From Marisimplicoccus sp964437815 (GTDB lineage Bacteria > Bacteroidota > Bacteroidia > Flavobacteriales > Flavobacteriaceae), in contig CAYTIE010000001.1 in assembly GCA_964437815.1 (NCBI GenBank), positions 19,582 to 83,581 of the forward strand: a stretch of 64,000 bases of DNA. The letters run 5' to 3'. The position numbers and the translations under genes were made by a program. The notes beneath the pieces were generated by a model, which was not told where the DNA came from, did not search any database, and saw only the letters and a list, made by a program, of their open reading frames with translations. Shown here piece after piece: positions 16,894-24,771 of this stretch; within the stretch, counting starts at the first letter, position 1; each line of letters starts with the position of its first letter.

Positions 16894-17784
16894 TACTAAC
16901 TTACCGTACCAATCCTTCCATGAATATTTTTTTGCATATATATAGAGTAAGATTGGATAAATTATTAGTGGAGCTATAAAGTTAAGTGTTGTTAATGCTG
17001 GATCAGATATATCCCTTAAAATAGATTCTGTTTCAAATACTGTCCAACTTGAAGTTAACAGTAGAACTATAAATAAATTATTAGCAGCATGAAAACCTAT
17101 TGCTAATTCAAGCCCCTCATCCATTAAGGTCATTATACCAAGAACAAAACCATAAGCTAAATATTGGACCACAATCAAGTATCCTAGAGCTTCAACTTCA
17201 GGATTCAGTAGATGTAATCCTCCAAAAAGAATAGAAGTAAAGAATAATGCTAATAAGCGACTATTAAATAACCCGCCAAAACCTTGCATTAGATATCCTC
17301 TAAATACAAGTTCCTCTACAGTAGTTTGAACTGGTATAAGGAGAATTGCAATAACAGATAAGATCAAAAACTCTTTGAGCTTAAAGTTAAATTCATAATT
17401 TTCTGGTGAAATAAAATAACCTATAATAACAAATGTTGTTACGACTAATCCCCAAAGTAAAAATGAAAATATTATTCGATTATAATCAACTTTTTTTCTT
17501 TTAGTTACAATAGTTTTAAAAGATAACTCATGAAGCTTAACTACAACTAACCATATTCCAGGAACAGTTATCAGAGAAGATAAAAGTATAAGAAAAAGTC
17601 TAAGATTAGATGGGATAGATTTAATAATATCCATAGGGTTTGAATCAGGCTCAATAATGATATCACTTGGAATTGAGAAAAGAAGTGGGATTTGCCCTAA
17701 CTGATTAAAAACAATAATAATAAAAGATCCTAGCAGATAATATCCGAATCGTTTTTTCCTAAATGTTAGTCTATCAAGAAACAT
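16879..17784 (-). CDS. CPBP family intramembrane glutamic endopeptidase
   Basis: A 301-residue polytopic membrane protein of the CAAX-protease/bacteriocin-processing family. The catalytic motifs are visible: EELVFR (Glu157-Glu158 ... Arg162), His191 in GGLHLLNP and His232/Asn236 in FHAANN. At least seven hydrophobic segments are present. Its natural substrate cannot be told. The ATG at 17784 directly follows a TA that could belong to a TAA of the upstream gene (TAATG), but the gap hides that junction. Confidence 0.88.
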   Translation of the reverse strand: MFLDRLTFRKKRFGYYLLGSFIIIVFNQLGQIPLLFSIPSDIIIEPDSNPMDIIKSIPSNLRLFLILLSSLITVPGIWLVVVKLHELSFKTIVTKRKKVDYNRIIFSFLLWGLVVTTFVIIGYFISPENYEFNFKLKEFLILSVIAILLIPVQTTVEELVFRGYLMQGFGGLFNSRLLALFFTSILFGGLHLLNPEVEALGYLIVVQYLAYGFVLGIMTLMDEGLELAIGFHAANNLFIVLLLTSSWTVFETESILRDISDPALTTLNFIAPLIIYPILLYIYAKKYSWKDWYGKLVSRIN

Positions 17785-17786
17785 TA

Positions 17787-17886
17787 NNNNNNNNNNNNNN
17801 NNNNNNNNNNNNNNNNNNNNNNNNNNNNNNNNNNNNNNNNNNNNNNNNNNNNNNNNNNNNNNNNNNNNNNNNNNNNNNNNNNNNNN
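17787..17886. other. Assembly gap (100 N)
   Basis: Exactly 100 N, again a placeholder length. It removes the 3' end of the PAS-UbiA gene. The visible UbiA part is about 170 residues while the family normally needs about 280-300, so the missing sequence is probably longer than 100 bp. Confidence 0.99.
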
Positions 17887-18722
17887 TTAATTGGTTTAGC
17901 TGTATAAAAGTATCCAATGAATACTCCTATTGCAGCTATTATCATTGCGTTTATTGCATTTGAACTAGAGCCAGTATTCATATAACTTGCATATAGAATT
18001 CCTAAAGCAGTTATAAGACCTAAAATAAACATTCTATTAGCTAAACTTTTAGTTCCCTTTAATGTTATTAATCCAAGTTCTACTGCCCTACTACCTCCTG
18101 ATAGCTGAGCACCTTTTAAGATGGAAGAATTCATTCCTGCATTAAAATACTCTGTATTAGCTTCATCAGTTCCATCAGAAACATCGTAATAGTCATTATA
18201 TAAATTAGAAAATAGATGGAAAAAAAGTATACCAAATGTAGTTAGAAGCAATGAAATTGGACTAAATAGATTATCTCCTATACCTGCATAATATGATGCA
18301 ACTGAAAAAATTGGAAATAAAGATGCAGAAGCAAAACCAACTCTTGTAATTGCAACACCCTTGATAATTTTTGTAAGGAAATTTATTTTAATATTAACTT
18401 CTTCTGATATCTCTTCAGTAATTCCACAATATCCAGTTTGGGGTTTATTTTTTCCATTTCCAAAATTAGGAGTTATTTGAATCTTAGCAGCAAATTGCCG
18501 ACCATCTTTTCTAATAAAATTTGTTTTAGTAACATGTTCTCCCCTTTCATTAGCCTTTTTAAGCCATCCTAATACATTTTGAAGAACAATCTCTCCAGGA
18601 GAAAAAATAGAGACTCTTTTGATACCTACTAACTCCTTGGAATCATAACCAAACATTTGAATAGCTCCATCATTCAGGTTTGTGATTAAGCCTTCCATAT
18701 CGCATATAATAACACTTTTCAT
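17887..18722 (-). CDS. PAS domain fused to UbiA/MenA-like prenyltransferase (3' end in gap)
   Basis: 278 residues are visible. Residues 1-105 form a PAS sensor-like domain (ICDMEGLITNLNDGAIQMFGY, then FIRKDGRQFAAKIQIT and GYCGITEEIS). From about 120 the protein becomes a UbiA-superfamily membrane prenyltransferase: NLYNDYYD (Asn176, Asp177, Asp180, the prenyl-diphosphate/Mg site), DGTDEAN, and GGSR at 209-212, with hydrophobic segments between. The NDYYDxxxGTDxxN pattern is most like MenA (1,4-dihydroxy-2-naphthoate prenyltransferase, menaquinone synthesis), and a MenI-like thioesterase lies just upstream on the same strand. The second Asp-rich site and the C-terminus are lost in the gap. The fusion is continuous in one frame with no gap between the two parts. 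Confidence 0.8.
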
Positions 18723-18793
18723 AAATTTATTTTAATTAAAGCGTAAATATAATAGAGTAATCTTTTTAAAAGAAATTATTAATGAAAAAGATA

Positions 18794-19201
18794 TTAAAGA
18801 GTTAATGTAGTTAGTTTAGCAAAGGAAATATCATTTCCATCTTTATCTTTTATAGAAATTTTCCAAAGCTGCATTGTCCTTCCTAATTTGATTGCATCCG
18901 CCCTAGCAAATATTTCCCCTGATTTTATTCCTCTAACATGATTAATCGATAATTCAATTCCTCTAAGCATTTGATTATCTTTTTTAGCGAAAATAGCTGA
19001 AGCAGCACTTGCTACAGTCTCAGCTAATGCTGCTGTAGCTCCACCGTGAAGAACACCAGCAGGTTGATGTAGATCAGGAGTTACATTCATTTTTGCTATT
19101 AGATAGTTCTCCCCTATATCAATAAATTCTATACCTAATTTAGTGCTTAAAGTACCTTTATTTCTAGAATTTACTTCACTTAATAATGATTTTTTATCCA
19201 T
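18794..19201 (-). CDS. Hotdog-fold thioesterase, MenI/PaaI-like
   Basis: A 135-residue single hotdog domain. The active-site stretch LHGGATAALAETVAS carries the catalytic-type Glu61, closely resembling the HGGxxxxLAExxGS pattern of E. coli MenI (YdiI), which hydrolyses 1,4-dihydroxy-2-naphthoyl-CoA. The MenA-like gene 71 bp downstream supports a menaquinone role. A general PaaI-like acyl-CoA thioesterase remains possible. It begins 6 bp after the dnaK stop, so it may be read through from dnaK. Confidence 0.85.
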   Translation of the reverse strand: MDKKSLLSEVNSRNKGTLSTKLGIEFIDIGENYLIAKMNVTPDLHQPAGVLHGGATAALAETVASAASAIFAKKDNQMLRGIELSINHVRGIKSGEIFARADAIKLGRTMQLWKISIKDKDGNDISFAKLTTLTL

Positions 19202-19207
19202 TAATAA

Positions 19208-21115
19208 TTACTCTTTAACCTCTTCGAAGTCTACATCTTGAACATCATCTCCGTCTGATTTTTTATCTCCACCGGATGAAGAATTTTCATCAGTTTGAGC
19301 TTCTGGATTTTCAGCTTGAGCTTTATACATTTCTTCAGATGCATTTTTCCAAGCTTCATTTATTTCATTTAATGAAGATTCTATTTTTTCAAGATCCTTT
19401 GATTCATGAGCTTTCTTTAATTCTTCTAAAGCTGATTCAATAGGTTTCTTTTTATCAGCTGACAGTTTATCTCCAAATTCTTTTAACTGTTTCTCTGTTT
19501 GAAATATCATTTGGTCTGCACTATTGAATTTATCTACTTCATCTTTTGCTTTTTTATCAGCTTCGGCATTTGCCTCAGCATCTTTCTTCATCTTCTCAAT
19601 TTCTTCTTCTGTTAAACCAGATGAAGCTTCAATCCTTATATCTTGTGATTTATTAGTTGCTTTATCTAAGGCACTAACCTTTATAATTCCATTTGCATCA
19701 ATATCAAATGTTACCTCAATTTGAGGTACACCTCTAGGTGCTGGTGGAATTCCATCAAGATGGAACCTACCGATAGTTTTATTATCTTTTGCCATTGGTC
19801 TTTCACCTTGTAATACATGAATTTCCACTGATGGTTGATTGTCTGCAGCAGTTGAAAATACTTGTGATTTTTTTGTTGGTATAGTTGTATTTGCCTCTAT
19901 TAACTTGGTCATAACATCTCCCATTGTGGCAATTCCTAATGATAATGGGGTAACATCAAGAAGTAAAACATCCTCAACATCTCCTGTAAGAACTCCACCT
20001 TGAATTGCAGCACCTACTGCAACAACTTCATCAGGGTTAACACCTTTAGATGGTTTTTTTCCAAATAATTTTTCTACTTCTTTCTGAATTATTGGAATCC
20101 TTGTAGATCCCCCTACCAAAATAACCTCATCTATATCTGATTTAGATAAACCAGCATCTTTCATTGCTTTTTTAACTGGTTCTAAAGATCTTTTGACCAA
20201 TTCATCTGATAATTTTTCAAACTTAGCCCTTGTAAGAGACGTGACTAAGTGTTTAGGACCAGATGGAGTTGCAGTAACATAAGGCAAATTAATTTCAGTC
20301 TGAGTTGATGAAGACAATTCAATTTTCGCCTTTTCTGCTGCCTCTTTTAATCTTTGAAGAGCCATAGGGTCTTCTCTTAAATCAATTTGTTCTGTTTTTT
20401 TAAATTCTTCAGCTAAAAGGTCAATTATTACTTGATCAAAATCATCACCCCCTAAATGTGTATCACCATTAGTTGCCAATACCTCAAATACACCATCCCC
20501 TAATTCAAGAATTGATATATCAAAAGTACCACCCCCTAGATCATAGACAGCAATCTTTTTATCTTTTCCCCCTTTATCCATTCCATAAGCTAACGCAGCA
20601 GCAGTTGGCTCATTAATAATTCTTTCAACCTTTAATCCTGCAATTTCTCCAGCTTCTTTTGTAGCCTGTCTTTGAGAATCATTAAAATATGCTGGGACTG
20701 TAACTACAGCTTCAGATACACTTTGGCCAAGATAATCTTCAGCAGTTTTCTTCATTTTCTGAAGAACCATTGCAGATAGCTCCTGTGGAGTATATAACCT
20801 TCCATCTATATCAACCCTTGGAGTATTATTATCTCCCTTTACAACCTTATAAGCAACAGTTTTAACCTCTTTAGAAGATTCTGAATACTTGTTCCCCATA
20901 AATCTCTTAATTGATGAAATAGTTTTTGTTGGATTTGTTACAGCTTGTCTTTTAGCTGGATCTCCGACCTTAATTTCACCATCTTCAACAAATGCTACTA
21001 CAGATGGTGTTGTTCTTTTTCCTTCAGCGTTAGGTATAACAACAGGTTCACTCCCTTCCATCACAGAGACACATGAATTTGTAGTTCCTAAATCGATTCC
21101 TATAATTTTACTCAT
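19208..21115 (-). CDS. dnaK: Chaperone DnaK (Hsp70)
   Basis: ATP-dependent chaperone, 635 residues, full length. Seen are the N-terminal IGIDLGTTNSCVSVMEG phosphate loop, VPAYFNDSQRQATKEAG, the signature IAVYDLGGGTFDIS, VILVGGSTRIPIIQ, and the substrate domain with LLLDVTPLSLGI. The C-terminus is acidic and ends DVDFEEVKE, typical of bacterial DnaK. grpE and dnaJ are not in the window. The upstream region holds no CIRCE element but has repeats and a sigma-54-like motif. Confidence 0.98.
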   Translation of the reverse strand: MSKIIGIDLGTTNSCVSVMEGSEPVVIPNAEGKRTTPSVVAFVEDGEIKVGDPAKRQAVTNPTKTISSIKRFMGNKYSESSKEVKTVAYKVVKGDNNTPRVDIDGRLYTPQELSAMVLQKMKKTAEDYLGQSVSEAVVTVPAYFNDSQRQATKEAGEIAGLKVERIINEPTAAALAYGMDKGGKDKKIAVYDLGGGTFDISILELGDGVFEVLATNGDTHLGGDDFDQVIIDLLAEEFKKTEQIDLREDPMALQRLKEAAEKAKIELSSSTQTEINLPYVTATPSGPKHLVTSLTRAKFEKLSDELVKRSLEPVKKAMKDAGLSKSDIDEVILVGGSTRIPIIQKEVEKLFGKKPSKGVNPDEVVAVGAAIQGGVLTGDVEDVLLLDVTPLSLGIATMGDVMTKLIEANTTIPTKKSQVFSTAADNQPSVEIHVLQGERPMAKDNKTIGRFHLDGIPPAPRGVPQIEVTFDIDANGIIKVSALDKATNKSQDIRIEASSGLTEEEIEKMKKDAEANAEADKKAKDEVDKFNSADQMIFQTEKQLKEFGDKLSADKKKPIESALEELKKAHESKDLEKIESSLNEINEAWKNASEEMYKAQAENPEAQTDENSSSGGDKKSDGDDVQDVDFEEVKE

Positions 21116-21140
21116 AATTTTTATATTTTTTTAAACTAAT

Positions 21141-21183
21141 GACAAGCATTATGCCATTACCTGAATAAATGACATTATGTCAT
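21141..21183 (-). promoter_or_regulatory. dnaK upstream control region: inverted repeat, direct repeat, sigma-54-like motif
   Basis: Read on the minus strand toward dnaK: an inverted repeat with 7-bp arms (ATGACAT/ATGTCAT around one base, 21169-21183), then 26 bp further a near copy of its first half (ATGACATAATG versus ATGGCATAATG). The second copy forms TGGCA-N6-TTG (21143-21156), matching the spacing of the sigma-54 consensus TGGCAC-N5-TTGC except the final C. Transcription from it would start about 15 bases before the dnaK ATG. Whether it is a sigma-54 promoter or a repressor operator is open. Confidence 0.4.
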
Positions 21184-21263
21184 GTTTATCATTAATTTAT
21201 TTACATTATTTTTGTCAACAAACCCATGAAGTGACTTCACTAATAAGGGGAAACAATATTAAA

Positions 21264-21950
21264 TTGCAACTTACTAATTCTAATATCGTATTTGAAGACA
21301 ATCATCTTATTATTGTAAATAAGCCTTCTGGACTATTAGTTCAAGGGGATAAGACCAGAGATAAAAGTCTAATTGATTTAGTTAAGGAATATCTCAAAAT
21401 TACATATTCTAAAAAAGGAAATGTTTTTTTAGGATTAGTAAATAGAATTGATAGACCTACTTCAGGAATTGTTATTCTTGCTAAGACTAGCAAGGCACTA
21501 TCAAGAATGAATGCTTTAATTAAGAATAGGAAAATTAAAAAGTATTATTGGGCTATTATAAGCAAAAACTTTCCTAAAAACCATGGAGTTTTAAATGGGT
21601 GGTTCAGAAAGAATTCAAAACTAAATAAATCTTTTATCTACGAGAAAAAAGTAAGTAATTCTAAATTAGGTTCATTAAAATATACTAGGATTAAAGATTT
21701 TAAAAAGTATAGCCTATTTGAGATTGACCTTGAAACAGGAAGACACCATCAAATTAGAACACACTTTTCAAAACTTGGTTATCCAATTGTTGGGGATTTA
21801 AAGTACGGTGCTAAAAGATCATTAAAAGATGGGAGCATATATCTTCATTCAAGAAGGATTATATTTGAACACCCGATAAAAAAAATTGAACTTGACCTAA
21901 CAGCTACGCCTCCTAAGAATTCTTTATGGAGTGCCTCTCTTTTCGATTAA
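21264..21950 (+). CDS. RluA-family RNA pseudouridine synthase
   Basis: Isomerises uridine to pseudouridine in rRNA or tRNA. The domain begins VFEDNHLIIVNKPSGLLVQGD and has the catalytic motif as NRIDRPTSGIVILAKT (the usual form is HRLDxxTSG; the catalytic Asp is kept, His is Asn), then DLETGRHHQIRTHFSKLGYPIVGDLKYG. I prefer TTG 21264 as start (MQLTNSNIVFEDN). The upstream ATG at 21177 would add 29 residues of unlikely sequence and lies inside the dnaK inverted repeat. The target RNA is not predictable. It overlaps the next convergent gene by 38 bp. Confidence 0.85.
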   Translation: MQLTNSNIVFEDNHLIIVNKPSGLLVQGDKTRDKSLIDLVKEYLKITYSKKGNVFLGLVNRIDRPTSGIVILAKTSKALSRMNALIKNRKIKKYYWAIISKNFPKNHGVLNGWFRKNSKLNKSFIYEKKVSNSKLGSLKYTRIKDFKKYSLFEIDLETGRHHQIRTHFSKLGYPIVGDLKYGAKRSLKDGSIYLHSRRIIFEHPIKKIELDLTATPPKNSLWSASLFD

Positions 21951-23484
21951 GAGTAATAGCTTTTTCTTTAATAATATCTCTAAGTGATTTACCTTTGATT
22001 TTGCTCTCTAGATAAGATAAAACATCTAGGTATAAAAAAGATCTCTTTTCATAAGGATCATTTTCAAACTTTTTAAGCTCTTTATATAATTTCTTTAAAC
22101 TATCTTTTACATCATGAGGGTAAATATTTTCAAGATTTCTAACATATTTTAGTAGAGCCTTTTGCACCTCATGAAGATCATTCATTTTTAAAAGATATTT
22201 ATATGTATCTCTAATTATTTTATCTAAATGATAATCATATCCAGCCTCATAATGTGCCATTAAATTTAATACCCTTGTAAAACATTGAAGATCTTCTCTC
22301 ATTTTTAAGTTTTTATCTTTAATTATCTTATCTAGGTAAACAATACATTTTTCATAATCATCTAAAGCAAAGTACATACAACCTATTTTGTAATAAAGAA
22401 GCATTATATGAGTTGGATCAATTAAATCTTTATTTTCATCAATACCATCCAAAACATCAGGAATAACATTCAAACTTTCTTCAAAGTTACCCTCTAAGGC
22501 ATATAGATTAAATAAATTATTGTATTTATATAAAAAGGATAATGAAGAAGTATTCTGGTTTTTATAAAAATTATTACTCTCAATATTATTGATTAATTGA
22601 ATAAGTGTTTTTTTAAATTTAACAGGGTATTTTATCAATGCTAAAGCTTCTAAAAGATAATTTGTTCCCTTTAGATAAAAAACAGGGTGTATATTAATCA
22701 TTTCAGGATTTCTTTCAAACATATTAACCCACTTTGAAGCATATTTATAACTAGATAAAAAGTCTTGTGTTATTAAACTATACCAAACCCAAGCTTTATA
22801 ATACAAAAGCTCCTCTCTAAATCCTAGATTCTCAATTTTTATCTTTGGCATTCTAGAATAAAAGAATTTAGTTAGTACCCTATAATCTTCATCACTTTTA
22901 ACATAACCAACTTTTATAAGCTTTTCATATAACTGAAGTGAGATATTCGACAATCTACTTGAAATATCATTTTGTTTTCTCAAATAATCAGATTGAGTTG
23001 TTAGCTCTTTAGTTCTGTTTGACATACTTCTAGTAATATATTGAGACTCAATTAGTTTTTCAAACTCAACAATTTCATATGCTGAAGTTTTCTCATCATA
23101 CTTATAAGCAATATTCTTAGCCTTCTCTAGAGCCTTTAGACTTTGTTTATATAACCCCTTCTGATATAAGATAGTAGCAAAATCAATTTGACTTCTAATC
23201 TTAAGTCTAATGTTTTTATGAACTGGATTTAATCTTAAACTAATTAAAATTTGTTTATATAAATGAGCTTTTAAATTAGATAATTGTTGTTTAGACACAA
23301 TCCCTTTCTCTAAAATTATTTTATCATCATACTTATCCATTTTCTCTAATTGATTAAATAAGTTTAAAAACTTTGAATCCTCATTAGAGTCCATTCTTCC
23401 AACAAATAATTTAAATTGTCTCTTTTCTGACTTAGTTAATGATTTAACTAAAACAAATAAGTTATCTTTTACATCATTAGTCAT
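21913..23484 (-). CDS. Conserved alpha-helical repeat (TPR-like) protein of unknown function
   Basis: 523 residues without signal peptide or membrane segment. The N-terminus (LVKSLTKSEKRQFKLFVGR) is followed by predicted helical pairs resembling TPRs, such as ILYQKGLYKQSLKALEKAKNIAY (about 107-130) and KIGCMYFALDDYEKCIVYLDKI (about 361-390). No catalytic motif is apparent. It resembles large uncharacterised cytoplasmic proteins common in Flavobacteriia. The stop overlaps the rluA-like gene by 38 bp; divergent from leuA. Confidence 0.75.
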   Translation of the reverse strand: MTNDVKDNLFVLVKSLTKSEKRQFKLFVGRMDSNEDSKFLNLFNQLEKMDKYDDKIILEKGIVSKQQLSNLKAHLYKQILISLRLNPVHKNIRLKIRSQIDFATILYQKGLYKQSLKALEKAKNIAYKYDEKTSAYEIVEFEKLIESQYITRSMSNRTKELTTQSDYLRKQNDISSRLSNISLQLYEKLIKVGYVKSDEDYRVLTKFFYSRMPKIKIENLGFREELLYYKAWVWYSLITQDFLSSYKYASKWVNMFERNPEMINIHPVFYLKGTNYLLEALALIKYPVKFKKTLIQLINNIESNNFYKNQNTSSLSFLYKYNNLFNLYALEGNFEESLNVIPDVLDGIDENKDLIDPTHIMLLYYKIGCMYFALDDYEKCIVYLDKIIKDKNLKMREDLQCFTRVLNLMAHYEAGYDYHLDKIIRDTYKYLLKMNDLHEVQKALLKYVRNLENIYPHDVKDSLKKLYKELKKFENDPYEKRSFLYLDVLSYLESKIKGKSLRDIIKEKAITLNRKERHSIKNS

Positions 23485-23535
23485 TGTATTAAATTTTTAT
23501 TTAAAATACTGGTTATTAATCCATTAAATCAATTA

Positions 23536-23543
23536 CAAATGTA
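23536..23543 (-). promoter_or_regulatory. Candidate -7 box for the TPR-like gene
   Basis: On the minus strand TACATTTG matches TAnnTTTG, 52 bases before the ATG at 23484. No TTG box is at the right distance. The same divergent intergenic region holds a 10-bp palindrome ATCTATAGAT (23580-23589) 22 bp before leuA. Confidence 0.35.
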
Positions 23544-23610
23544 ACGAATATTGTAATACTTAACGTTTTTTTATATCTAATCTATAGATATGTAATAAAT
23601 TCGCAATGAC

Positions 23611-24771
23611 ATGAAAGATGTAGTTAAAATATTTGACACAACTTTAAGGGATGGAGAGCAGGTTCCAGGTTGTAAGCTTGACACTAAAAATAAATTAAAT
23701 CTAGCTATGCAGCTTGATAAGCTAGGAGTTGATATACTTGAAGCAGGTTTTCCAATCTCTAGCCCTGGTGATTTTGAATCTGTAGTGAAAATTTCAAAAA
23801 ATGTTAAAAATGCATCAGTATGTGCTTTAAGCAGAGCAAATGAGAAAGATATTGAAGTAGCAGCTGAATCTCTTAAGCATGCTTTAAAACCTAGAATTCA
23901 TACAGGAATAGGGACTTCAGATATTCATATAAAATATAAATTTAACTCAAATAAAGATTCAATAATTGAATTAGCAAAACGATCAGTTTCTTATGCTAAA
24001 AAATTTGTAGAGGATGTAGAGTTTTATGCTGAAGATGCAGGTAGAACTGAAAATGATTTTCTTGCAAAAGTATGTGAAGAGGTTATTAAATCAGGTGCTA
24101 CAGTTCTTAATATTCCCGATACAACTGGCTACTGTCTACCAAGTGAATATGGAGAAAAGATTAAATTTTTAAAAGAAAATGTAAAAGGGATTAATAATGT
24201 AACTATTTCATGTCATTGTCATAATGACCTTGGATTAGCTACTGCAAATTCTATTTCTGGAGTAATTAATGGTGCTAGACAAATAGAATGTACAATAAAT
24301 GGTATTGGAGAAAGAGCAGGTAATACTTCTTTAGAGGAAGTAGTAATGATAATGAGACAGCATCCTGGTCTAAATCTTGATACTAATATAAATTCAAAAT
24401 TACTTTACAGTACAAGTCAAAAAGTTTCAGATTTAATGGGTATGCCCGTTCAACCTAACAAGGCTGTTGTTGGCTCTAATGCCTTTGCACATAGTTCTGG
24501 AATTCATCAAGATGGAGTGATAAAGAAAAGAGAGACATATGAGATTATTGACCCTAAAGATGTTGGTGTAGATAAATCTTCAATTATACTAACTGCTAGA
24601 AGTGGAAGAGCAGCTCTTGCCTATAAAATGAAAGAAATTGGTGTAGAACTAACTAAAGTTCAGCTTGACTCTGTTTATAAAGAATTCCTTACTTTAGCTG
24701 ACATTCAAAAAGAAGTTTCAGAAAAAGATTTACCAATTATTTTAGACAAACAAAAAATTAAATATGGGTAA
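23611..24771 (+). CDS. leuA: 2-isopropylmalate synthase, short form
   Basis: Condenses acetyl-CoA with 2-oxoisovalerate, the first committed step to leucine. DTTLRDGEQVPGC (9-21) and the metal-site HCHNDLGLATAN (about 201-212) mark the DRE-TIM aldolase barrel, followed by GIGERAGNTSLEE and SGIHQDG. At 386 residues it lacks the C-terminal leucine-binding regulatory domain of full-length (~510) enzymes. It is the first gene of leuA-leuC-leuD-leuA2-leuB; leuC overlaps it by 8 bp. Confidence 0.93.
   Translation: MKDVVKIFDTTLRDGEQVPGCKLDTKNKLNLAMQLDKLGVDILEAGFPISSPGDFESVVKISKNVKNASVCALSRANEKDIEVAAESLKHALKPRIHTGIGTSDIHIKYKFNSNKDSIIELAKRSVSYAKKFVEDVEFYAEDAGRTENDFLAKVCEEVIKSGATVLNIPDTTGYCLPSEYGEKIKFLKENVKGINNVTISCHCHNDLGLATANSISGVINGARQIECTINGIGERAGNTSLEEVVMIMRQHPGLNLDTNINSKLLYSTSQKVSDLMGMPVQPNKAVVGSNAFAHSSGIHQDGVIKKRETYEIIDPKDVGVDKSSIILTARSGRAALAYKMKEIGVELTKVQLDSVYKEFLTLADIQKEVSEKDLPIILDKQKIKYG

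Noticed and set aside
17763..17963. Plus-strand frame running through the second N gap
   Set aside because: It exists only because N codons hide stops, and both flanks are antisense to real genes.
21177..21263. Upstream ATG extension of the RluA-type gene
   Set aside because: The added residues (SCLSLIYLHYFCQQTHEV) do not resemble the family, and the ATG falls inside the dnaK inverted repeat.
23580..23589. Palindrome ATCTATAGAT before leuA as a regulator site
   Set aside because: Ten-base AT-rich palindromes are common by chance here, and no second copy was seen in the window to support an operator.
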